Source of the DNA: Rossellomorea marisflavi
GTDB lineage: Bacteria; Bacillota; Bacilli; Bacillales; Bacillaceae_B
Assembly: GCF_009806575.1 (NCBI RefSeq)
Contig: NZ_CP047095.1
Location: forward strand, 3,538,001-3,602,000
DNA length: 64,000 nucleotides
Direction of reading: 5' to 3'
The notes under the pieces were generated by a model. That model was not told where the DNA came from. It ran no database searches and saw only the letters and a program-made list of their open reading frames with translations. A program made the translations under genes and the position numbers. Shown here one piece after another: positions 1-7,569 of this stretch (its first letter is position 1; each line of letters opens with the position of its first letter).

Positions 1-138
1 GTGGTGGTCCGGAATGGTTTCTCCATGGACCTTGCCCATTTATTTTTGGTGAACCTCAAACAGGCCGTTGCTTTTCTCGATACACTGGACGCACCTATGC
101 CACATGATACGAAGTATGATAATAGGTTTCATCATTAG
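1..138 (+). CDS. C-terminal fragment of an unidentified protein (cut by window start)
   Basis: Frame 1 is open from the first base to a TAG and would encode the last 45 residues of a protein. The end is hydrophilic (…TKYDNRFHH). A strong terminator follows about 45 bases later, which fits the end of a real rightward gene. I do not recognise the family from this short tail. It could also be a chance open frame, since only 45 codons are visible. Confidence 0.4.
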   Translation: MVVRNGFSMDLAHLFLVNLKQAVAFLDTLDAPMPHDTKYDNRFHH

Positions 139-183
139 AAGGTAAACATGAGCAGATCTACCGAGTAGTTCCTGGTACTACAC

Positions 184-234
184 AAAAAAGCACCCTATAG
201 GCAGACTCAGGTCTGTTCTATAGGGTGCTTTTTT
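184..234. terminator. Bidirectional intrinsic terminator
   Basis: A perfect inverted repeat (GCACCCTATAG / CTATAGGGTGC) is flanked by A6 on the left and T6 on the right, with a further short GCAGAC/GTCTGT inner stem. It can end both the rightward fragment at the window start and the leftward SDR gene. Confidence 0.85.
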
Positions 235-255
235 CAGTCCTAGGGACCGTTGTTA

Positions 256-1035
256 TTAGATCGACTTCACCATGCCTCCATCCACGAGGAAGGAGCTTCC
301 GGTCATATAGGTGTTGGCGTCTGATACAAGGAAGGTGACGACGTTGGAGAACTCTTCCGGTGTCCCGTAGCGTTTCAACGGGATCTTCGCCTTCGACTCT
401 TCCTCCACCTCTTCCACGCTCTTCCCATGCTTTTCCGCATTGACCGAATCGAGATGGGCGACGCGGTCGGTGGCGATCCTTCCTGGGGCTACGGTATTGA
501 TCAGGATGCCGTACTCTGCGAACTCATCGGCAAGGGTCTTCGCCATGCCGATCATCCCCGTACGGAACGTATTGGAGAGGATCAGTCCCGGGATCGGCAC
601 CTTGATGGAAGAAGAAGCGATATTGATGATGCGCCCTCCATCCTTTTTCAGATGAGGCAAGGCCTCCCGGATGAGACGGACATAGCTCAATAGATTGAGC
701 TGGAAGGCATTGATCCAGTCTTCATCGCTGAACTGCTCGAAGCTCCCTGCAGGAGGACCACCCGCATTGTTGATAAGGACATTGATCCCCCCGTACACGT
801 CCACCGTCTGTTCCACAAGGCGGGTGATTTCTTCCGGCTTTGTAATATCTGCCGGACAATACTCCACTGTTCCATGGGCACTCAGCTCCTCCTTGACCTC
901 TTTCAGAGTCCCCTCATTCCTGCTCGTGAGCATGACCCGCATGCCTTCTTTGACAAATTGGGTCGCAATGGCCTTGCCGAGCCCCTGGCTTGATGCCACC
1001 ACCAAGGCCACTTTTCCATTCAGATTCAAGTTCAT
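256..1035 (-). CDS. SDR-family protein with incomplete catalytic tetrad (FabG-like)
   Basis: A 259-residue short-chain dehydrogenase/reductase fold. The N-terminal Rossmann motif is degenerate (ASSQGLG at 14-20 instead of TGxxxGxG), and the NNAGG motif follows at 89-93. The position of the catalytic Tyr-x3-Lys reads Ser154-x3-Arg158 (LSNTFRTG), so the usual proton donor and lysine are both missing; Ser141-143 is kept. The C-terminus has the normal VDGG cofactor/dimer motif. A subgroup of 3-oxoacyl-ACP-reductase-like SDRs with this altered site is known and its chemistry is unclear. The start has a GGAGGA site 7-8 bases upstream. The gene stands alone before the terminator; the ABC permease gene ends about 50 bases upstream. 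Confidence 0.85.
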   Translation of the reverse strand: MNLNLNGKVALVVASSQGLGKAIATQFVKEGMRVMLTSRNEGTLKEVKEELSAHGTVEYCPADITKPEEITRLVEQTVDVYGGINVLINNAGGPPAGSFEQFSDEDWINAFQLNLLSYVRLIREALPHLKKDGGRIINIASSSIKVPIPGLILSNTFRTGMIGMAKTLADEFAEYGILINTVAPGRIATDRVAHLDSVNAEKHGKSVEEVEEESKAKIPLKRYGTPEEFSNVVTFLVSDANTYMTGSSFLVDGGMVKSI

Positions 1036-1086
1036 CCTGCTTCCTCCTTCTATGTATCCCTTCTATCACTCTATAACCTTCTCGGT

Positions 1087-2094
1087 TCAAGATGAAACTT
1101 CCTTCCCGACCCGATGGAAAGATTCCGCTGTTACAGCAGATGAAGCGTGAGAATGGGAGGAAATGACTTTTTTCTTTCGCGGTTTGACTGAAGGATCAAG
1201 GAGTCCTTCCAGTCCTTTCGTTGTTGCGGTCAAGGCAATGATGGCCAACGAGAAGAACAGCATCGGTGTCATGAAGATCCACCATGCATTATAGATTTCA
1301 CTGTAGTTCGTCCCCATGATGCTTGCCCACTCCTGGACGAACGGTTTAGGTGGATCACATCCGGCCGGATCATAGCATACGTCCGTTCCCCCGAAGTAAA
1401 TCGTGAAGAATCCGAGATGGGCGATGATCAGGAGTGCCTGGATGACGAGCTTCGGGAAGAGAATGAACAGCCGCCCCTTCAGATGGGGGAGCACATGCTT
1501 CCAGAATAGGAAGAACCGGCTGCCGCCGAGGACCCGCGCACCTGCAATGAATTCCTTGCCGAGGATTTCTTTTGTTTCGTTGGAAATCAGGATGGCCGTC
1601 GTGGGCAGCATGATGAAGGCCAGCACCAGAATTGTCCAGATAATCCGCTCATTCAAGGTGGTGGTAAAGCCATCCTCCGTCTCCCACAGCAACGGGTACA
1701 GGACGTTGTACGCGATGATGGACTGCGGGATGAAATAAAAGCCCATGAGCACCTTATCCGAGTAGCGCCTGACTGCCGGCTTCCAGAATCCCATGAGGAC
1801 ACCGACAAGAAACGCCAAAAGGAAGGCGACTAGGGAAATGGCAATCGCTGCACCGAGGGTATATACCGCTCCGTCCAGCACCTTATAGAACATATGATAG
1901 CCGTCCCGGTCGGTCCCGAACAGGATCTGTGATGACGGGCTGAACGGAGCTGCAGCGAACCCCTCATCTCCGTTTGTCATGACGGTCTTAGGAATCTTGG
2001 ATCCTTGGGAATGGAAAAGGATGCTCCACCCCAGCATCAAAAGGATGAACCCTGCTCCAAATCCTATCAGTAGCCAATTTTTCAACGTCGTCAT
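1087..2094 (-). CDS. Peptide/nickel-type ABC transporter permease (DppC/OppC-like)
   Basis: A 335-residue inner-membrane permease with an N-terminal membrane segment (about 8-27), a long extracytoplasmic loop, then five or so further helices. The EAA-type coupling loop lies around GARVLGGSRFFLFWKHVLP. The C-terminal tail is charged (RKKK). Its start overlaps the stop of the upstream permease by 4 bases (ATGA), indicating translational coupling. No ATPase or separate substrate-binding protein lies beside it, so the pair would need components encoded elsewhere or works in an unusual way. Substrate unknown. Confidence 0.8.
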   Translation of the reverse strand: MTTLKNWLLIGFGAGFILLMLGWSILFHSQGSKIPKTVMTNGDEGFAAAPFSPSSQILFGTDRDGYHMFYKVLDGAVYTLGAAIAISLVAFLLAFLVGVLMGFWKPAVRRYSDKVLMGFYFIPQSIIAYNVLYPLLWETEDGFTTTLNERIIWTILVLAFIMLPTTAILISNETKEILGKEFIAGARVLGGSRFFLFWKHVLPHLKGRLFILFPKLVIQALLIIAHLGFFTIYFGGTDVCYDPAGCDPPKPFVQEWASIMGTNYSEIYNAWWIFMTPMLFFSLAIIALTATTKGLEGLLDPSVKPRKKKVISSHSHASSAVTAESFHRVGKEVSS

Positions 2095-2957
2095 AAACTC
2101 ATCTCCTTCCCGATCCGGTGCTTCACCGTGAACTGCATCGCTTTCAGCACCCCATAGATCGGGAGAAAGAGCAGAATAGACGTGATGGCAAAGATCGCCG
2201 GCGTATTATAGGTGAACAAGAACGACGTGACACCGAAGACATTATACAGATACTCGAGGATCAACAGGTTCGACAGCATCATCCACACAATCTGCTTGCC
2301 GTGGTACGTCAGGCTGACCAGGATGTTCCGGATCATATGGATGAACAGGATCCGGTATTTTGTCAGTCCTTTGCTCCGGGCAAGCTCGACATATGGCAGA
2401 TCTTCCTCTTCTTTCACGAATGAAATCATCAGACCGAGGAAGAAGAAGGTCGGCAGTACGCTCAGGGTGACGGCCGGAAGGAAGATGATTTCATTTGGAT
2501 CAAGGGAGGCCACATCACCGAGAAGGATCCCCGTCTTCTTGAAAAACCAGATGATGAAGAGCTGCAGTGTGGCAATGACAAAGATATCCGGCACAGACTC
2601 GAGAACGGCGGCGATGGATTTGATTGCATTTTTCACGATTCGCCCGGACACCGTATAGATGATTAAGAGAATAAGAGAAGCACCGAGGGATATGGCAATC
2701 GCCAGAAAAAGGATCCGCATACTGCTCCATAGTGCCAGCAGGATGACTGGGAACAGCGGTCTCTCCGTTTGCGTTATGGTATATACGAGATCAAACGGAT
2801 GAGAGAGATCCCCCCACATACCCAGGAAGGTTTGTCCGTACGATGCGAAGGAGAGGGATTGGGTTTCAAACAGGCCGGACCCGGCACTGACCAGTAGAAT
2901 TCCTGCAATGATCAAAACCGGCTCGAGCAACCAGGCGAATCGCTTCATTACATTCAA
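2091..2957 (-). CDS. Peptide-type ABC transporter permease (DppB/OppB-like)
   Basis: About 288 residues with five to six membrane helices and the EAA loop ELARSKGLTKYRILFIHMI typical of BPD-transport inner-membrane components. I prefer the TTG start at 2957: GGAGG lies 7 bases upstream of it, whereas the in-frame ATG 30 bases earlier (2987) overlaps a perfect TATAAT box and has no ribosome binding site. It forms an operon with the DppC-like gene (4-base overlap) and lies directly downstream of the SgrR-type regulator gene. The ligand cannot be told from sequence. Confidence 0.78.
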   Translation of the reverse strand: MNVMKRFAWLLEPVLIIAGILLVSAGSGLFETQSLSFASYGQTFLGMWGDLSHPFDLVYTITQTERPLFPVILLALWSSMRILFLAIAISLGASLILLIIYTVSGRIVKNAIKSIAAVLESVPDIFVIATLQLFIIWFFKKTGILLGDVASLDPNEIIFLPAVTLSVLPTFFFLGLMISFVKEEEDLPYVELARSKGLTKYRILFIHMIRNILVSLTYHGKQIVWMMLSNLLILEYLYNVFGVTSFLFTYNTPAIFAITSILLFLPIYGVLKAMQFTVKHRIGKEMSL

Positions 2958-2964
2958 AATTAAT

Positions 2965-2991
2965 CCTCCAATGCCTTTTTTTGTCATTATA
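2965..2991 (-). promoter_or_regulatory. -10 box and ribosome binding site that decide the permease start
   Basis: A perfect TATAAT (plus-strand 2986-2991) overlaps the farthest-upstream ATG of the permease, and TGGAGGATTA (2961-2970) precedes a TTG. This suggests a local promoter in the short gap after the SgrR-type gene and a start at TTG 2957. No clear -35 hexamer is seen, so the promoter is tentative. Confidence 0.4.
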
Positions 2992-3019
2992 CCACATCAA
3001 TTTTTCAAAAAAAGACTTT

Positions 3020-4744
3020 TTAGTGGGGTATCCACAGCTTAGAAAAATCGATGTGACTGAAAGAATGAAATGTTACGTCTTTAATCATCGGGTGGAAGGT
3101 TCTCTTTTTAATCGGATGATAAAGGAAGATTAGAAGATTTTTATGTCTAATGTGTTCTTCAATTCTTTCCATGATGGCTTCCCTGCCTGGCCAATCCTCC
3201 TTCTTGAACTTTTCAAGTTCCTTGTCAATCCATTCAATTGAATCAATGGGAAACATTTTTCTGAAGTATAGGAAATCATTCTTGAATGCACCCAGAAAAG
3301 AGAGATGTGAATCGAGCGATGATACTTCTCCAATTAAAACGACGTCTGCCATCTGATCAATGTTTGACTCATAAAAGTCCTTGTAAGAAAAAGGATGTAA
3401 TTCAAATAAGATACCAAACTGGGCACCTCTCATCTTCAGCCATTCTGCAGTTTGAATGCCTTTACCGTAGTCGAGGTGATACAACTGTATCGCTTTACCA
3501 CTATAACCAGACTCCTTTAGTAATGGATAGATTTTTTCTGACCGTTTTTCTTGTCGACATGACCTGGATGGTACAAAACTACTCGCCTCAACCCATTCTC
3601 CCCACCCTAGATCATTCCCCATTTCATTGATATCCACTAGATGATACAACGCTTTTCTAAATGAATGTTCTTTAATAATCGAATCTCTCTTACCATTACA
3701 CAAAAGAAAGCGGAAACCCGATTCAATGGCTTGCTTGCTCTTCACCTGATCAGGTTGTGAATCGTCCAAATTGTAATTGACAATGGAAGCAGCTTCTTTA
3801 GTAACTCCATAAAAATGCAGTTCGTCCAAGAGCGGTCTCTCCAGAAAATAATGATCAAATGCCTCCAGAACAAGCTTGCTTGTCGTCCTTTCTTTTATTG
3901 CAAATGGACCACTGCCTATCCACTCGTACTCATTAAATATCATGGAAGCCGGAAGAATTGAAAAATGGGGAGATGCGATATATCTAAGGAAGAATGGATT
4001 GGGATTACGGAGAACAATCGTGACCTTATACGGACCCTCGCATTCTACCTCTTGAATATCGTCTGCCAGCCACTGACTCGCCGATCCTCTCGCATCCTTG
4101 ATTCGGCTAACCGTTGATTCTACATCCCTACTCGTCAACTTATCATGGCTATGGAATAATACTCCTTTTCTAAGATAGAACGTAAACCGACGTTGCTCAT
4201 CATCCACTTTGAAATGGTGAGCAAGATGGGGTAGAATTCGATCTTCTCCCACATCATACTTAACCAGTGTGTCACCAAGGTATTCAATCAAATGGGATTC
4301 AAATGTAATAGAGACATTGACGGGATTCAGTGTAGTCAGGTCCCGCTCAATGAATCCATGAAGGATGTCCTTGGACTCATTCCCACTCTGATACCCAAAT
4401 ATCTCCCTTATATCTGAAGATGCCTTCATAATCCATAGTTTAGGAATGGGTAAACGCAACAGATGAGCAGTGGCATCCAGCTGTCCCTTTTGCACGCAGT
4501 CTTTTATGACCTCCTCTACCTCACTTTGAAAATCATTTGAAAATAGGAGACGAGAAGAATTCCCTCTCCCCTCGCCAGGAAGGTACATAAGTTTGCCACG
4601 ATCTTCGAACTGATGGAGAATCCGTTTTACATTCTTCCGTGAACAGAACCACAGCTCCTCCAGCTCTTGCAGTTTAAACGTACATGCTCGTTCTATTTCT
4701 CGCTCAAAAAACTGTGCTCGCATCGAAAAGTAGCGCTCGTCCAT
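3020..4744 (-). CDS. SgrR-family regulator with fused solute-binding domain
   Basis: 574 residues. The N-terminal ~115 residues match the winged-helix SgrR_N type (QELEELWFCSRKNVKRILHQFE recognition region), followed by a full oligopeptide-binding-protein-like domain (SBP_bac_5) from ~140 on, with typical segments TTLNPVNV and LPHLAHHFKVDDE. There is no signal peptide, so the ligand domain acts in the cytoplasm as a sensor. In E. coli SgrR controls sgrS and sits beside the SetA exporter; here it is divergent from an MFS exporter and leads into two ABC permease genes. AGGAGG lies 9-10 bases before the ATG. The ligand is unknown; a sugar or peptide is an inference from the family. Confidence 0.85.
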   Translation of the reverse strand: MDERYFSMRAQFFEREIERACTFKLQELEELWFCSRKNVKRILHQFEDRGKLMYLPGEGRGNSSRLLFSNDFQSEVEEVIKDCVQKGQLDATAHLLRLPIPKLWIMKASSDIREIFGYQSGNESKDILHGFIERDLTTLNPVNVSITFESHLIEYLGDTLVKYDVGEDRILPHLAHHFKVDDEQRRFTFYLRKGVLFHSHDKLTSRDVESTVSRIKDARGSASQWLADDIQEVECEGPYKVTIVLRNPNPFFLRYIASPHFSILPASMIFNEYEWIGSGPFAIKERTTSKLVLEAFDHYFLERPLLDELHFYGVTKEAASIVNYNLDDSQPDQVKSKQAIESGFRFLLCNGKRDSIIKEHSFRKALYHLVDINEMGNDLGWGEWVEASSFVPSRSCRQEKRSEKIYPLLKESGYSGKAIQLYHLDYGKGIQTAEWLKMRGAQFGILFELHPFSYKDFYESNIDQMADVVLIGEVSSLDSHLSFLGAFKNDFLYFRKMFPIDSIEWIDKELEKFKKEDWPGREAIMERIEEHIRHKNLLIFLYHPIKKRTFHPMIKDVTFHSFSHIDFSKLWIPH

Positions 4745-4840
4745 TTAATCATCCTCCTAAAAGGGGAAACTTTATCCATTATTGTACCCTTTTTACCCCT
4801 TTTCACCAATAGCATAATAGGGAGCAAGGAGGCGTTTAGC
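4745..4840. promoter_or_regulatory. Divergent promoter region with candidate SgrR operator
   Basis: Leftward promoter: TTGGTG, 17 bases, TACAAT (plus-strand 4781-4809). Rightward: a weaker TTTTTA, 17 bases, CATAAT ending near 4818, then AAGGAGG before the MFS start. An inverted pair AAAAGGGG (4759-4766) and CCCCTTTT (4796-4803) brackets the leftward -10 and is a candidate site for the SgrR-type regulator. No experiment supports this. Confidence 0.45.
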
Positions 4841-6094
4841 ATGTTACGTACACTACATCCCAACATTCGAATTAGAATTTATACTACATTCTTAAGCAAA
4901 ATAGGTGGGTCCACTGTCTTTCCATTCATGGCCATTTACTTCACGAGGGAGTTTAACGCCTCAGTAGCTGGAATTCTGGTCCTTATTCAAATAATTGCCC
5001 AGTTTCCGGCAGGTCTGTACGGTGGATATTTGGCAGATCTGCTTGGCAGGAAAAAAATCATGGTGGTAGGTGAATTCATGAAAGTGGCAGGGTTCATAGG
5101 CATGTTCGCTGTGAACTCTCCTCTCTTCATCTCTCCGACTATCACATTCCTTATGATGTTATTGACCAACGTCGCTTCCGGCTTGATCAGCCCCGCTGCT
5201 GAAGCGATGCTGATCGATGTAAGCACAAAAGAGACAAGGGCATTCATGTACTCTATCAATTATTGGGCGGTCAACCTCTCTGTCATGATCGGATTCATTG
5301 CGGGGGGATGGTTTTTTGAACATCACTTTTTCCAGTTGATCGGTGTGTTGATAGGGATGGGCCTCTTGACTCTATGTATGACGGCATTCTTCATTAAAGA
5401 TACCTATCAGGTCCAAGTAAAGGGAACGAGCGGTCAATATGGGGTGAAGCCACTGATCAAAAGCTATGAAATTGTAATGAAGGATTGGACCTTCATGGCT
5501 TTTTCCCTTGGAGGAGTCGCTATTCTGGCTCTTGAATTCCAGAGGAATAATTTTATCTCCGTACGATTGAAGGACGAAATCATCCCTAGGACCGTTCACT
5601 TCTTCAATGTATTTTCATTCGACCTCGATGGAATTAAGCTTCTGAGCCTGCTGACCGTCATCAATACCCTCATGATTATCCTCTTCACAGGTATTGCTGC
5701 AAAATGGATTAGAGAGAAGAGGGAAGAACCGATTATGTATGCCGGTTTCACCCTTTTTGGGATAGGATTTTCCATCCTTGCCTTCAGCACATCCATTCCC
5801 GTTCTATTTTTAGCGGTTGTCATCCTATCGGTCGGGGAGTTACTCTATGTCCCAACACGCCAGTCCATGCTGGCAGAAATCGTCGATGACTCAAAGCGAG
5901 GTGCCTACATGGCAATGAACGGTCTCGTTGTTCAAGTCGCTAAGATGATGGGGGCGCTTGGACTAATGATCGGGACCTCCTTAGGTGGGGTGGTGATGGC
6001 ACTTGCTTTCCTATTACTTACGTTTGTAGGAATCGTCATGAGCAGGATTGCACTGCTGAAGACCAATAGACAACTTAAAAAGGCTCTATCGTAA
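4841..6094 (+). CDS. MFS transporter (multidrug/sugar exporter type)
   Basis: 417 residues with about 12 membrane helices. The MFS motif A is seen as GGYLADLLGRKK between helices 2 and 3. A ribosome binding site AAGGAGG lies 8 bases before the chosen ATG; a longer frame exists upstream but would run into the divergent promoter. The protein resembles MdtG/MdtH and YttB-type exporters. Its divergent pairing with an SgrR-type regulator mirrors the sgrR-setA arrangement and suggests substrate-induced export, which is inference. A terminator follows directly. Confidence 0.82.
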   Translation: MLRTLHPNIRIRIYTTFLSKIGGSTVFPFMAIYFTREFNASVAGILVLIQIIAQFPAGLYGGYLADLLGRKKIMVVGEFMKVAGFIGMFAVNSPLFISPTITFLMMLLTNVASGLISPAAEAMLIDVSTKETRAFMYSINYWAVNLSVMIGFIAGGWFFEHHFFQLIGVLIGMGLLTLCMTAFFIKDTYQVQVKGTSGQYGVKPLIKSYEIVMKDWTFMAFSLGGVAILALEFQRNNFISVRLKDEIIPRTVHFFNVFSFDLDGIKLLSLLTVINTLMIILFTGIAAKWIREKREEPIMYAGFTLFGIGFSILAFSTSIPVLFLAVVILSVGELLYVPTRQSMLAEIVDDSKRGAYMAMNGLVVQVAKMMGALGLMIGTSLGGVVMALAFLLLTFVGIVMSRIALLKTNRQLKKALS

Positions 6095-6096
6095 AC

Positions 6097-6135
6097 AAAA
6101 GGCGCAGAAACCGCTTTAAGCGGAACTGCGCCTTT
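6097..6135. terminator. Bidirectional terminator
   Basis: AAAGGCGCAG and CTGCGCCTTT form the outer stem, with CCGCTT/AAGCGG as inner stem. It separates the convergent MFS and GNAT genes. Confidence 0.8.
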
Positions 6136-6136
6136 A

Positions 6137-6661
6137 TCAGTCTTCATTAATGACTGCCAATATCAGATGATCCTCCCACTCCCCATTAATCTTAACGGAC
6201 TTTCGCGAAATGCCTTCCTTCTCAAACCCGGCTTTCTCCAACACCCTGATGGAACCTCCATTCTTCGGCATCACTCCGGCTTCAATCCGGTGAAGTCCGA
6301 GGACGTCGAACCCATAGCGGACCAGTTGCCGGACGGCCTCGGTCGCATATCCTTTGCCGTTATGTTTCTGGCTCAGGCTGTAGCCGATGATGGCCATCTG
6401 CCTTGGCCCCCTTTCGATGCGGAACAAACCGATCGTGCCGATCAGTTCACCCCCATCAAGGAAGATACCAAAATGATAGTCCTGATCCTCTTCACTCTTC
6501 TCCAGTCTTGTTTTCAGCATTTCCCGCTGCCCTTCCAGCGTATAAAAGTCATCCGGTCGATGGACACTGAATTCTTGGAAGAACGTCCGATTCTCCTCCT
6601 CGAATGCCAACAGGCTCCCTTCGTCTCCTTCTTGCAGCAATCGTATCGATAGGTTCTCCAT
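6137..6661 (-). CDS. GNAT acetyltransferase (RimJ/RimL type)
   Basis: 174 residues with the complete GNAT fold: N-terminal strand-rich region, acceptor loop, acetyl-CoA pyrophosphate loop QKHNGKGYATEA (about 106-117), and the C-terminal NGGSIRVLEKAGFEKEG segment. This layout is that of the Acetyltransf_3 (RimJ/RimL, protein N-terminus or small-molecule) group. The substrate is not predictable. It is convergent with the MFS gene and shares its terminator; an AGGAGG-like site (AAAAGGGATGG) lies before the ATG. Confidence 0.85.
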   Translation of the reverse strand: MENLSIRLLQEGDEGSLLAFEEENRTFFQEFSVHRPDDFYTLEGQREMLKTRLEKSEEDQDYHFGIFLDGGELIGTIGLFRIERGPRQMAIIGYSLSQKHNGKGYATEAVRQLVRYGFDVLGLHRIEAGVMPKNGGSIRVLEKAGFEKEGISRKSVKINGEWEDHLILAVINED

Positions 6662-6699
6662 CCCTTTTCCTCCTTTTGTCTATGTAGTAGGCATCCCCA

Positions 6700-7455
6700 T
6701 CACCCGATCCAATGATCGTCTTCATGTATGTGCTGCGGGATGTCCTTGTGTTCCATTTCGCCTTCTTCCCCTAGGTAATAGTGGCGGAGAGGGGTGAGAT
6801 CATCATCCAGTTCATAGACAAGTGGAATGCCGTTCGGGATATTGAGCCCGGCCACTCCGTCATCCGGTATCCCGTCGAGATATTTCACGAGGGCCCTCAG
6901 TGTATTCCCATGAGCGGACAGGATGACGCGCTCGTTTTCCCGAAGGCACGGAACAATCTCATCCTTCCAATACTGAAGGGCACGCTTTTCCGTATCAATT
7001 AAACTCTCTGTCATGGGGAGGTCTTCGTCGCTAACCGACGCATACTTGGGATCGTCACGATCCTTTTGGTGTGCGTCATCCGTCACGGCAGGCGGCCTTA
7101 CATCGGCGGACCGCCTCCACTCCGTCACCTGCTCTTCCCCGAACTTCTCCGTGATCTCATCCTTATTCAACCCCTGAAGCCTACCATAGTGGCGCTCATT
7201 GAGCTTCCAGGATTTATACACCGGTATCCAGACGAGGTCCATCTCATGAAGCATGATCCACAGCGTCCGGATCGCCCGTTTCAATACGGAGGTGTGCGCG
7301 ACATCGAACCCGATCCCGTGCTTTTTCAGGATGGCCCCCGCTTTTCTTGCTTCTGCGTACCCGTCGTCCGTCAGATCCACGTCGATCCAGCCCGTGAAAC
7401 GGTTCTCGAGATTGTACTGACTTTCTCCGTGCCGAATGAATACGATTTTCTTCAT
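6700..7455 (-). CDS. gpmA: 2,3-bisphosphoglycerate-dependent phosphoglycerate mutase
   Basis: Interconverts 3- and 2-phosphoglycerate in glycolysis. From the chosen ATG the protein has 251 residues, the family's usual length. The catalytic RHGES (His9) opens the protein; [16 protein letters not shown], and [14 protein letters not shown] carry the other active-site residues. The start gives the conserved [12 protein letters not shown]; a longer frame upstream lacks a binding site. The window also encodes the unrelated, Mn-dependent GpmI in the glycolytic operon, so this organism has both non-homologous isozymes. The gene is divergent from the pyruvate-oxidase-type gene. Confidence 0.93.
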   Translation of the reverse strand: MKKIVFIRHGESQYNLENRFTGWIDVDLTDDGYAEARKAGAILKKHGIGFDVAHTSVLKRAIRTLWIMLHEMDLVWIPVYKSWKLNERHYGRLQGLNKDEITEKFGEEQVTEWRRSADVRPPAVTDDAHQKDRDDPKYASVSDEDLPMTESLIDTEKRALQYWKDEIVPCLRENERVILSAHGNTLRALVKYLDGIPDDGVAGLNIPNGIPLVYELDDDLTPLRHYYLGEEGEMEHKDIPQHIHEDDHWIG

Positions 7456-7569
7456 TGTCATCACCCACGTTTTTTTTACAGTATACACCTATTGAGAAAG
7501 AATTATGGAGTAATTTGACCTAATAAATCCCACACTAAGGGAAACTTGGAATTGAAAGGAGATAGGATC

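Noticed and set aside
184..234. Insertion-sequence end
   Set aside because: The inverted repeat has A- and T-runs and lies between gene ends, which fits a terminator; there is no transposase or target duplication.
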